From positions 8,044,631-8,108,630 of the forward strand of contig NC_051108.1 of the NCBI RefSeq assembly GCF_901709675.1: a stretch of 64,000 nt of DNA, read 5' to 3'. Source of the DNA: Syngnathus acus. Lineage: Eukaryota; Chordata; Actinopteri; Syngnathiformes; Syngnathidae. Every line of letters starts with the position of its first letter. The first letter of the stretch is position 1. A program made the translations under genes and the position numbers. The notes under the pieces were generated by a model, which made no database searches, was not told the DNA's origin, and was given only the letters and a program-made list of their open reading frames with translations. Positions 10,325-22,300 of this stretch are shown here, piece after piece.

Positions 10325-13300
10325 ATGGCAGCAAAACACTTTTACCGAAAAGGCTTTTTATTACTTTTATTTAATTTTATCTCAACCGCCGCCTTGGAGA
10401 AGCGATTCTCCGATTTTAAGAGATGTGCCGACGAGGAGTGCAGCTGTAAGTTTTTTTTTCTGTTGATAGTTAACCAGAACCTCGGGCATGCATCTTCCAT
10501 CCATCCCAAAGCAGCTAGCCATAAACTGAGCCTTATCTCTTGACCTCGACAGTCGATTTTTTGCGACTGTGATAACACGGTCTGCTGTTGTTTTATCTTT
10601 GCGACGACATTGCAAATGCTGGCCAGTTCGACAATGTTTGCTGATCCCTGGTAAAGGTTACTTGCAGCCTTCGTTGGCCGGTTTCCTGACGGCTCCGGCC
10701 TGCGTTAGCGGCTAATCGCTAATAGCACTATAAACAAATAACAAATACCTGGGCAAACGATGAGTAACAGCAGCTAATTTAAGCAATTTTTGTTTTTCTT
10801 TTAAACGATGTTATTAGGCATACCCGTGTTAACTTTCTTCATGTATTAGAGTTGTTAGCATCCATCCATCCATCCATTTTCTGAACCGCTTAGTCCCCAC
10901 GGGGGTCGCGGGAGTGCTGGAGCCTATCCCAGCCGTCAACGGGCAGTAGGCGGGGGACACCCTGAACCGGTTGCCAGCCGATCGCAGGGCACACAGAGAC
11001 AAACAACCATTTGCACTCGCACTCACACCTAGGGACAATTTGGAGTCTTCAATCGGCCTACCAAGCATGTTTTTGGGATGTGGGAGGAAACCGGAGTGCC
11101 CGGAGAAAACCCACGCGGGCCCGGGGAGAACATGCAAACTCCACACAGGGAGGGCCGGAGGTGGAATCGAACCCGCACCCTCCTAACTGTGAGGCGGACG
11201 TGCTACCCAGTGCGCCACCGAGCCGCAGTTGTTAGCATAACAAACTAAAATTCAGCAGAGAAAAAAACAAAACATTGAAAACATTCTAATGATTTATATA
11301 TGTAAGTGTACAGAAGCAGTTTAAACATCAACTAGAAGTTCACTCCACAAACTTATACTGTTTATGGAAATCTCAGAAATCACTGTCCCAGTTCTACAAA
11401 CACAGAAGCATAGCAGAGATCTCTAAACTGATATGCAGGGTCTACCTGAAGCGTTGACACAGGCAAAAATGCATATTTTCAAAAAATGACATTTTCTGCA
11501 GGGACCATGGTAAAATTATTATTGACTGCTTACAAACTAAGTCATAGTTTTACCAATGTGATGGATAAAATTTTCGTTTGTTTCATTCCCCAGGAATTAG
11601 ATGAGGATTTGAGATACCCATAACTGTGTTTTCTTTTTCTAGTGCTTCTATGTCGTGGAAAAGCAGTGGAAGATTTCTCAGGACCGGACTGTCGGTTCTT
11701 GTCATTCAAGAAATCAGAAACTGTCTATGTATACTACAAATTGTCCGGCAGAAGGGCTGACATGTGGGCCGGGAGTGTGAGTATATTCTACTTTATGATT
11801 AAATTTGACCCTTCCCATGGGCTCACCACCTGTGGGAGAGGCCAAAGGGTGCAGAGTGAGCTGGGCGGCGGCCAAAGGCAGGGACCTTGGCGGTCCAATC
11901 CCTGGCTACAGAAGCTGGCTTTTGGGACATGGAAAGGAGCCCGAGCTGGTGTGCGAGGCAGAAAAGGTCCGACTAGACATGCCTCCACACACAGTTTGAG
12001 TTCTGGTACAAGTCCTCTTGAGAGGGGCTGGACTCTCTTCCACTCTGGAGTTGCCCACGGTGAGAGGCAGGTGTGGGCATAATTATTGCCCCTGGCTAGG
12101 TACCTGCACATTGCGGTTCACCCCGGTGAACGAGAGAGTAGCCTCCCTCCGCCTTCGGGTGGGGCGACAGGTTCTGGCTGTTGTCTGTGTCTATGCACCA
12201 AACGGCAGCTCAGAGTATCCACCCCGATCTGAACCCGAGCGGTGTTCTATTACTGGACTACTGTGCTCGACATGGATTGTCCATAATGAACACCATGTTC
12301 AAACATAAGGGTCTCCATGTGTGCACCTGGCACCAGGACACCCTCGGCAACATTTCGATGATCAACTTTGTGGTCGTGTCATCGGGTTTGTGGCCGCAAG
12401 TTTTGGACACTCGGGTGAAGAGAAAGGCGTAGCTGTCAACTGATCACCACCTGGTGGTGGGTTGGCTCAGAAGGTTGGGGAAGATGCCGGTTCGACCTGG
12501 CAGACCCAAACATACTGTGAGGGTCTGCTGGGGACGTCTGACAGAATCCCCTCTCAGAAAGAGCTTCAACTCCCACCTCCGGCAGAGCTTTTCCCACATC
12601 CCGGAGGAGGCGGGGGAGATTGAGTCCAAGTGGACCATGTTCCGTGCCTCCATTGTTGAGGCAGCCGACCGGAGCTGTGGCCCTATGGACACGAGCTATG
12701 GGTCGTGACCGAAAGAACAAGATCCCGGGTACAAGCGGCCGAACTGAATTTCCTCCGCAGGGTGTCCGGGCTCTCCCTTATAGATAGGGTGAGAAGCTCG
12801 GTCATCCGTGAGGGACTCAAAGTCGAGCCACTGCTCCTCCACGTTGAAAGGAGCCAGATGAGGTGACTCGGGCATTTCATTACGATGCCCCCTGGATGCC
12901 TCCCCGGGGAGATTTTCAGGGCATGTTCCACCGGCAGCAGACCCCAGGGATAGGTTGGGTAGTTTTGGGATGGATGGATGGATGGATGGATGGATGGATG
13001 GATGGATGGATGGATGGATGGCTGGATGGATGGATGGATGGACGGACGGATGGACGGATGGACGGACGGATGGAATTTGCACCAGAAATCTGTCAATCTC
13101 TTTGTCACAGGTTGGAAGTCAATTTGGTTATTTCCCAATGGACCTCTTGGCTGTCAACCATGTTTATACAGATAAAGAAGTTGAAGTTCCAACAGAGGTA
13201 CAAGATGTTAAGATTGAACAATTCGCTATATTTTTTACATGATTTGTATTTGAGTTTGTTTAAAAAGCACGATGCTTCAAATCCATTTTCTTCTGTCTGC

Positions 13301-16300
13301 TTCACAGCAAACGGATTTTGTCTGTTTCGACACAGGATTTGACCAATTTCACAACTATGAGATAGATTCACTGTTGGGTTTTCCAACAGTGAAGAATTAT
13401 GATGAAAATGAACAGAATTTTGTCAAAACCCAAGTTCCAGAGCATACTGCAAAAGACATAAACCGACCAGAGGAGGCGGCGATGAATGACAGTGAAATAG
13501 AAGCTGATGAAATTGGCAGGGACACAGATAATCAAAGTGCCTCTTTTCTTCAACTTGATATGGAAAAAGAATCTCATGAAGAAAAACTGCCTGATACAGA
13601 AGTTACACCCAACGACACCGACCATGCTGCTGATGACGGAATGAATGAGCAAATAACCACCAAAGAAATTTTTCTTGAAGATGCAGAGTCAGAGAAGCGA
13701 GATGTTCACAAAGAACACGAGGAGGAATCGCTACCCGAAAATGATCCTTTGTCGGAACACATTACAACCCCAACTTCTCAAGAAGAGACAATCTCTGAGT
13801 TAAAAACAACCTTTGGATCAACTTTTGATGCTGTCACCATAGATGCTGAAGCCACCATGAAAGTTACGCCTTATGAACAAGAGGATAATGAATTTCTTGA
13901 AGATCATTCTGATCAACATGGTGATACCTATGAGGCAAAACCAACTCTGTTGCTTTCTTCTTCAGAGGGAAAAGCTGACACTTCCATGATTGCACAGGAT
14001 GACAAATCAAAACCTGATGATGAAAAGGTTAAGGTTGTATCAAAACTTTTTGGTGATGGTGTTTCTAATGAAGCAATCAATTCAGAAGAAGACTCAGAGG
14101 ACGAAACATTTCTTAGTCATGAGGAACCACCAAAAGACGCAGCACCAAAAAATGTCCATCCAGTTGGAGATTCACCTGATTCCAATTTAGAACTTCCTAC
14201 ATATACTGAGGAGCCAGAGAACCTAGTATTCCATCCAGGGTCACTAAATTCTCATTCCGATGATCCTGGAGATCACGCAAAGTCAGAGAACTCAGAGAAC
14301 CTAGTATTCCATCCAGGGTCACTAGATTCTCATTCCGAAGATCCTGGAGATCACGCAGAGCCAGAGAACTCAGATCAAATCCTTACAGATACACCACATT
14401 CTCTTGATCCAAGAGAATCAGTGGTTGAGGAACTATTGTTTGATCTTGAAGATGATGATGCTGGTGGTCTAGCGAATAAACATGAGGAAACTCGAGCTGA
14501 ACAGCCGAAACCTACTGATGAAACGGTACATACATTTGATTCTGTATTGCACAGGGTAGCCCAAGCGGAATTACACAGGAAATTACCAGATGGACATAAT
14601 TTGGAGAAAGAGGTGACCGAGGATGAAGAAAAACATGACAACAGCATTGTAATGGAGGATGACTTGAAAGAAGTTTCCCGTGAAAATAAAATTGAAATAC
14701 GTAAAGAAATAATCCAACCTGAAAAAAACAGAGAGGTGTCTTTAGAGGAGATTGAGTCATTTAGCGAGCTGAACAATATAGCAGCAAGAGATGATGTCCT
14801 GCCCCAAGAGTCACATATTAATGATGAAGCGCTTCATGTGAAGGAGAAGAACACGGAGATGGATGAGAATAAATATGAGGAAAGAGAAGACTTATTTGAA
14901 GATGAAAATGCACTTTCGTTCTCTCAGTCATACGACGCAGACACTGTGAACGCCTCGCCGACGACATGTCCACATGTTACCTCGAGTCCTGAGCTGGTGT
15001 ACAGCGACAGCGTCCTGAGGCTGACTCTGCTGCAGGGTTATTACACTGAAGAGAAGATGCTGCGTTTCCAGAAGTTTCTGGGACTCAAGAATCTCTACAA
15101 AGTGGAGTCCATGTTCTCCAACATGGACACTGAGTTACAAGCTACTCGTCTTGCACATTCAGGGACGGTGCAAGACCTCGAAGAGGCACTTGAGGGCATC
15201 TTTGAAACTTCGGAAAATACCATCCTAGATGAAATTGAGAAGATTCTGGATAGTCGGCACTCAAAATATGACGATGAGCAGCGGATGGGTCTGATAGATG
15301 ACGAAACACAAATACTGGATGACTTCCAGGAGCTGGCATTTAATCTAAGACAGAAATATTCTGCAGCAAGCGACAGCACAACTTTGGTGGAAGAGAAGAT
15401 AGAAGTTAATAATGACCAGGGTATGCGTGTATTTTTTACTATGGTTTTGTGGGGGATTATATTTGTCATAATACGCAAGAAGGGTTTAATACTTACTTGC
15501 CTTAACTCGATTCTAAATTGCCCATGTTTTTTTTTTTTCAGTCATTGCAAACAAACCAGACATGAGCGGCAAAGATGATTTGCCTCACATTGATGAAGTT
15601 GAGAAGAAACCCGACATGTCATTGTTGGAGAGTGATGATAACCGTACAGTAACCGATCTTGAGAAAGACCCCGTGGGGATTGATAGAGAACCGGAGATCA
15701 GCTTGGACGAAGAGCATACTACACCGGCTATGAGTGTGGGGGAAGATGGCGGACACTTCAATAAAAACAAAGAAAACCAGCCAAGTTTCAGCGTGTCAGA
15801 GGAGATGCAGAAGTTTCCTCAAGCTGCTTTGGAGAGTCCCTTGGACAAGGGCCTTGGGGAAGTGGAGCACGCACCCTCAGGTTGGTCATCCAAACAACTT
15901 CAAGAGGAATTTTGTGTTAGAGTTTGTCTTTGAAACACTCTCTAATTTTTTTTTTTCTTTCTATATATAAGGGTCTTTGGAATCCATCAAGCCTCTGTCT
16001 GAATTTCCTGAGAAAGAAGTGGGATTGCTCTCAGATGTGGTCACGTTTCTGGGTTGTGCAGCTACAGTTGTCAAGGCAAAAGTTGCAGAGTGGACTGTTC
16101 TTGTAAGTGATGAAGCTAAAAATATGTTTGTTTGCTTTGAAGCTGCTAAAGGAACAACATGATTTGGATACAATTATTTTGTAATCCCCGTTTGGTCAGT
16201 TCACGAACCATTTAATGACATACAGTGGAGCCTCGGTTTTCGAACGTCCCAGTTCTCGAACAAATCGGTATTCGAACAAAAAATTCGAGATTTTTTTGCT

Positions 16301-19300
16301 TCGGATGTCGGACAGAATTTCGGTTGTCGAACCTCGCGTGATGAGCCGAGAGGACCCACATGCCAACTGACTCCGTTCGTTATTACATTCTCGTTACTCT
16401 GAGGATTGCATCAACTCTAATCATGCCTCCAAAGGAAGCAAGTGGGAGCAGTAAAGCCATCCTAAAACACAAAGACGCTCTTAAAGCAATGCGACAGTGA
16501 GCGCGCTGCGGATGCGCGATCGGACCAAATTAAGCTCCCTGCGCACTGAGGTCCACTTAAATTTTGGAAAGTACATCAGGACTTTAAAAATATTTTCTAA
16601 ATTTCAGCGACGGCTCTGTCACAATAATGCGACCAGCACGGTGGAGTTGGGTGGTCGGCAACGCGCTACGGTTGCGTGTTCAGCGGTGCGCTACAGTTGC
16701 GCGATCGGACAAAAATGCGCAAATGAAAAAATGCTTAAAAAAGGCGGGTTTTTTGCTTGGAACGGATTAAATTTGTTTCCATTATTTGTAATGAGAAAAC
16801 ATGATTCGGAATTGGAACGATTCATTTCTCGAACAGCCTTCTGGAACGGATTGTGGTCGAAAACCGAGGCTCCACTGTACTTATAACAAAACACTAAAAG
16901 TACTTTTTAAATATGAGTAGCAAGTTAAGCATAGATGTTATTTTGTGGTTGAACAATTACCGTATTTATTCTAATTATCGTCCAGGGCAATAATTAGAGA
17001 AGGTTTATGTCCAACGGGGGGTGGGCGATTAATAGAGAACACTTTTTGTCCGAACGCCAAGGGGCACTGAAATGGGCGATATGTATATTTTCCTTATGTA
17101 GTATGCAATACCTGCATCTCACTGGTGTTCTTAACACTAGAACAGCGGCTGTTTTGATCTACCTCTAACAGCGGGGTGCGTCAATTGACGCTCCATCATT
17201 TGCGACACGTTACCGTCGCACATCACTTGTTGCGCACGTCATGTTATCGCGATCGTCTTGTTCGAGCGCACGCCCCGATAACGTAATTGTGTGAGGATAT
17301 TGTAGCGGAGTGACGAGTGTAGTTGTATCATAGTTTATGGAGAAAAACAATTTAAAAGGGACATTCAACGTGCTGTCAAATCGGTCATATATAAACTTGC
17401 GCAATGACGTCGGCATGCGGTCGCGGAGGAAAACGTAAGTTTTGGGGGGAATTTTTAGCAGCATGGGCGATAATTAGAGGTATCAATGTTTTTTATTTAT
17501 GTCATCGCTAACACACACTGGGGGATTATTAGAATATGGGCGATAATTAGAATAAATACGGTATGTTTTGCTGTTGTGCAGTGATGTCAAATAATACATC
17601 CAAAGAAGAGTTAGTCTTACCTGAGGCACCTGTGCGTTCAAAAAAGTTAAGTTAAAATTAGGGGCCCAATGATCGTCTCACACACATCTGGATGTGGTGA
17701 AATTTGTCCTCTGCATTTAACCCACCCCTGTGTGATTTTGATCCATCCCCGAGGGGAGAGGGGAGCAGTGAGCAGCAGCGGTGCTGCGCTCAGGAACCAT
17801 TTGGTGATCTAATCCCCCAATTCCAACCCTTAATACTGCGTGCTAAGCAGTGAGGCAATGGGTCCCATTTTTATAGTCTTTGGTATGACCCGGCCGGGGT
17901 TTGAACCCACAACCTTCCAGTCTCAGGGCGGACACTCTATCGATTTGGTTTTTAACAGCATTGTTCGATTGAATCAATATAAGTATATTTTGTCATGTTC
18001 CACTCGTTACTCGCATAAACTTAAAGCGAAGAATCAACGATCGTAAATCAGACCAAGTTCCGAGTTATCGTGAACGTCTCATGTGTCCCCGCCCCCTTTT
18101 TGTTGACTGGCAGTGCAAGGCTGAAGTTCAACACAGCCGGTGCTTAGCTGGTTGCTAGCAGAAACGCAGAGGCTTGTTTTGGCATGGATAGACATCTTGA
18201 CACTCATTCATATACCTATGTTTTTGTTTGTTTATTTTATTTTAATCTTGCTTCGGGTCTGTGTTGCTTTTCGGAACAGAACCTGTCCAGGTCTGCTTGC
18301 CAGCTTCCCCACTACGTGTTCGGTGTTAATTACCGTTAGCCCAACTGCTGCTTCCCATTTCATTTTTTGCAGTCGTTTCCATTTAATATTTTTCTCCACA
18401 TTGTATCCATTTGTATTTAATTCACACACGTCGGCCTGCAACGTTGCTTGTTTTGTCGCACCATTGACGTCCCATGTTCATCTAACCCGTTCATTAGCTA
18501 GCAAATGTCAAACTAGCTTACTTGGCTTATTATAAGGAATAAAGAGCGACATGCTAATAAGACGTCCTCTCATGGAACTCGAGCATGTATACGTGTTTTT
18601 TTTAGAGGAACTTCAACATGTAAGTATTTTGTAAAAAGCATAGCATATGCCCATGTCGATGATGTACTGATGCGCTGACGTGTTTAAAAGCATAGGAATT
18701 GCTTAAGCGTGTTCAACCCCTCCTCCATCGCTAATGATTTACACAACGGGGAACGTAACTGAATTACTCACTTCTGTTGTTTATTTTAGGTCGTAGATAT
18801 GCACCATAGCCAACGCTCATTATTGTTTTTTTGGAAGGGGGCAAACCATCTTTAGTTTGATGGCATTTTACCTGTGCAATTTATCAGTTAACGTTTCATG
18901 ATTTTCTTTGGTGTATATTCAGTCCACTTCCTCAGGCCTTTACAACCCATTCCTCTTTTTAGTCCCCTAAACTGCATGGTTGTGTGTGTTTGTCCTCAGA
19001 TGATTTCACTACTGCCAGAAGAGTGGAAGCCTGAGGAAACCTTGTTTGGCTGTCCGTGGCAGGCTGTCATTATCACTGCTGTGGTTGGCTTACTGACCTT
19101 TATCATCTTCTTCTGGAAAACTGTGCTAGTGGTAAGTGTTTAACCAACGTTAGTGTTCAGCACTGTGTGTACAGTACAATATTTACATTTGATATATATC
19201 CTCACTGAACAGTAGTGTTCCCAGCATGGTTGTGTTGCCAAGAATCCACTGACTTTAATTGCTTTGCAGGTAAAAAGAAGAGAATATCTTGGTAAGTTTT

Positions 19301-22300
19301 TCATTCACAAGAAAGTCAAACAATGATTATATTGAAGTCATTTTTGGTTAACTGATATATTTCCTTTAAGTGGATGAAAAGCAACTGGACGAACAAATCC
19401 AAGCACTTAAAAAAGAGAAGAATGACGCACTGACCCGAATGAATGAACTCCAGAAACAGGTAAACTTAGAGTGAAATGGTAACATGCTTCAGCAAAATAG
19501 CTTGTTACGTCTTGTATATATCTCCTAAAACAGACTGAAGAGCTGAAAGAAACCCAAAAGGACTCTGTAGAGACTGTTAATTGTGCATTGAAAAACAAGC
19601 AAAAATTGGAGGTAATGTTTTACACCCAATATTAGATGCAATAAATATAAATATATCATGATTGTACTTCTACATCCATTTTTCTACTTTTTGTAGAGTC
19701 AAATTTTGGAGGCTGAAAAAAGATATGAGCGCATGGTAGAGGAAAAGAAGACCTGCCAAAAACTGCTTGATGAAGAAAAAGAAAATTCACTGCAAATTGG
19801 AAATCGGGTGTGTTATTTTTTGGGGGTTATCATTCATTTTTCATGAATTATAAACTGTCTTGTGTGATTCACTCTGAAAACTGCTGTCTTGAACAGCTTA
19901 AAAAATTGGAGAAGTCAAACGAGAAGCTCGAGCTGAGCAGAAAAAAAGCTCAGGAAGCTTTAGCTAAGGTACAAATGATTACATAATCTTTTGACCGCAA
20001 TTGATTTCAAGAGGTCTATTAATAAATGGTGTGTGTGTGTGTGTGTGTCTGTGTGTGTCTGTGTGCGTGCGTGCGTGCGCGACCCCCCCCCCCCCCCCAG
20101 ACAACTGTCCTCTTGGATGAGGCTAAGATCCGAGAAGATGCACGCAGTGTTCAGCACAGATCTCTTGCAAAGGAGTATGCGGGGCTTAAAGACGAAAATA
20201 AAAATGTAAGAACTTTTTGTGTCTGTGTGTAAGCAATGTGAGCAAAATTGATGACAATATTAAAGATGAGATGACATGTAACCCCTCAGATGGTGGATGC
20301 ATTCTGAATGTTTTTTTGTTGTTTTTCCTCCCTCTAGCTTAAAGGAACCATGAAAGATTGGGAGGACAAACATACAGCGCTGAGCGAGCAGATTAAAGTA
20401 TACCAGAAGGCTCAGAAAGAGTTGGAGGACTCCGTGGTGCTCAAAGATCACAATGTGGAGGTCTGCACTTTTGTTAGATGCCTGTTGGGGATATTGCATC
20501 AAATTTTCAGCTCACACAAAACGCTTCTCATGGCAGGTTTTGTCCGAACTCCTGGCAGACCTTGACGCCTGCGAGTTGCAAAAAAGCAACGGCAAGGTAT
20601 TGGTGAATGGCGAAGTAGCACCTGGTAAGTCCACTGACTTTTTCCAAATGATTTTTTTTTTTAATGCCGTGGTTTAAATGTCATTGTCATGGCTTGCACA
20701 GATAAGAAGACTGCAGTAAAGAACAGGATCAAACAGATGATGGACGTCTCCAGGGTAACAAGACTCAAATTCAACACAGCTCTGGCAGAATTACAAATAG
20801 TGTTTTTCTATAGTCCTAAACCATCATTGTCAAAATCCAGGTCCAGACCACACTCACGGTGATCGAAGAGGAGCGTGACCGCTTCATGTCCAAACTGCTT
20901 AATGAGGAAAAGAGTAGAAAGGCTCTGGAAGGTGCGTGGATCACGGGAACAGCAAGAAATGTCATTGCGGAGAACAATGTCGTAGAGTGTGCGACCTTGT
21001 TGTGCCGCAGAAAAGCATCAGGAGCTCGAACATAACATTGCGACGCTCAAAAGTGAGAAGAGCCACGTGGAAAGCCAATTCAAAGTCCTCCAGCAGAAGA
21101 ATGAAATCATGGTGGAAATGTACCAGCAAAAGGAAAACGCTCTGCAACAGTAAGATGACATGTCAGTGTGAACACTTAAGCCGAGCTTTTCTCAACATTT
21201 CGCTTCCGCTGACACGGCAGGAGGCTCACCAAGGAGGAGCTCGAGCGCCGCTGCAAAGAGGACATGCTGTCCAAGGTGGGAGGCAAAGCCGTGGAGGCCG
21301 AGGAGCAAGTCAAAGTTCTGCGTCAGCGCATTAATGAGATGGAAGAGCAGATGAAGAAGACTGAAGAAGTCTATAAGGAGCAGGTAAGACTCACCTATCT
21401 AAGAAGAGCTGTATTTTCACACTAAGAGTTGACATTTTTTGTTTTTAAGATAAAAGAACAGGAAAACAAGACTCACTCTAACTGGGTAAGATGGACAAAT
21501 CTTGCGTGTTTCGTGTTGTGAATTTTATTTATTTATTTCAGGTGAATGCGTGTTTAGTGTCGTGAATTTATTTCAGGTGAACGCTCGCAACGCAGAGCGG
21601 GCTTTGAATCAAGAGAAGCTTGAATCCTCCAAGCTGCGTGAGAAGTCAGTCGACCCCGTGGACTGAAAAGATGAATTTTATTAGATTTCTTTTTAGCAGT
21701 GTTAATATGGCAGGATGGAAAAAGTTGACCTACTTTTATTGCGTCCTCCCTCACAGGTTGGCTGCACTGACCTCACAGCTGAATGAGCGACGAGCGCCTC
21801 TCTTTAGACCAAACTCGGGACAAGCTGCTGGTCCTCGCCAAGGTGAGCGCATGTTTCTCATCTCATCGTGTTGCTTTATTATTTATTGCCTGGAGCTCAT
21901 CTTTAGGCTTAATTATAAAGTGGAGGCATTTGTTTTGTTCTCACGGTAAAAGACTGGTTTGATCACAACAGGCGATTCATACGGGCCCTCCCCAGTGAGT
22001 GGGGGGGCGCCATCCCCCCCATTAATGATTGAGGGTCCCAGGCGCCCTCCCTCGGCCCCAGTGGGGCGAAGAATTGATCCGTACGGTGAGTTTATTGGGT
22101 TCCTTTTGCCGACGATTTACCCGCCACCTCGTCCACTTGAGTCGCCTCCTCAAATTCTTTTTGGTCTTTCCCACTCTTCAATTCCTCGTTTTAGTTGTTC
22201 ATGTCCTCCTGGGGCACCTTCAACTTTAACTCTTCCATTTCCTCAACCCTTTAAGACTTGGGTTCTGATTTCCACTTGCTTGTTTCATCTTACTTTTGAA

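Noticed and set aside
10342-10615. Minus-strand open frames opposite mia3 exon 1
   Set aside because: They are shadows of the coding strand across exon 1 and the start of intron 1, with no start context or homology.
12683-13342. Open frames of 95-159 codons with MDGW or HPSI repeats
   Set aside because: They are translations of the GGAT microsatellite and the Rex3 tail next to mia3 exon 3.
18140-18535. 131-codon frame with hydrophobic stretches, considered as an alternative mia3 first exon
   Set aside because: It starts with GTG, and the only in-phase exit (GTCTGT) is a poor donor; the exon at 18572 fits better.
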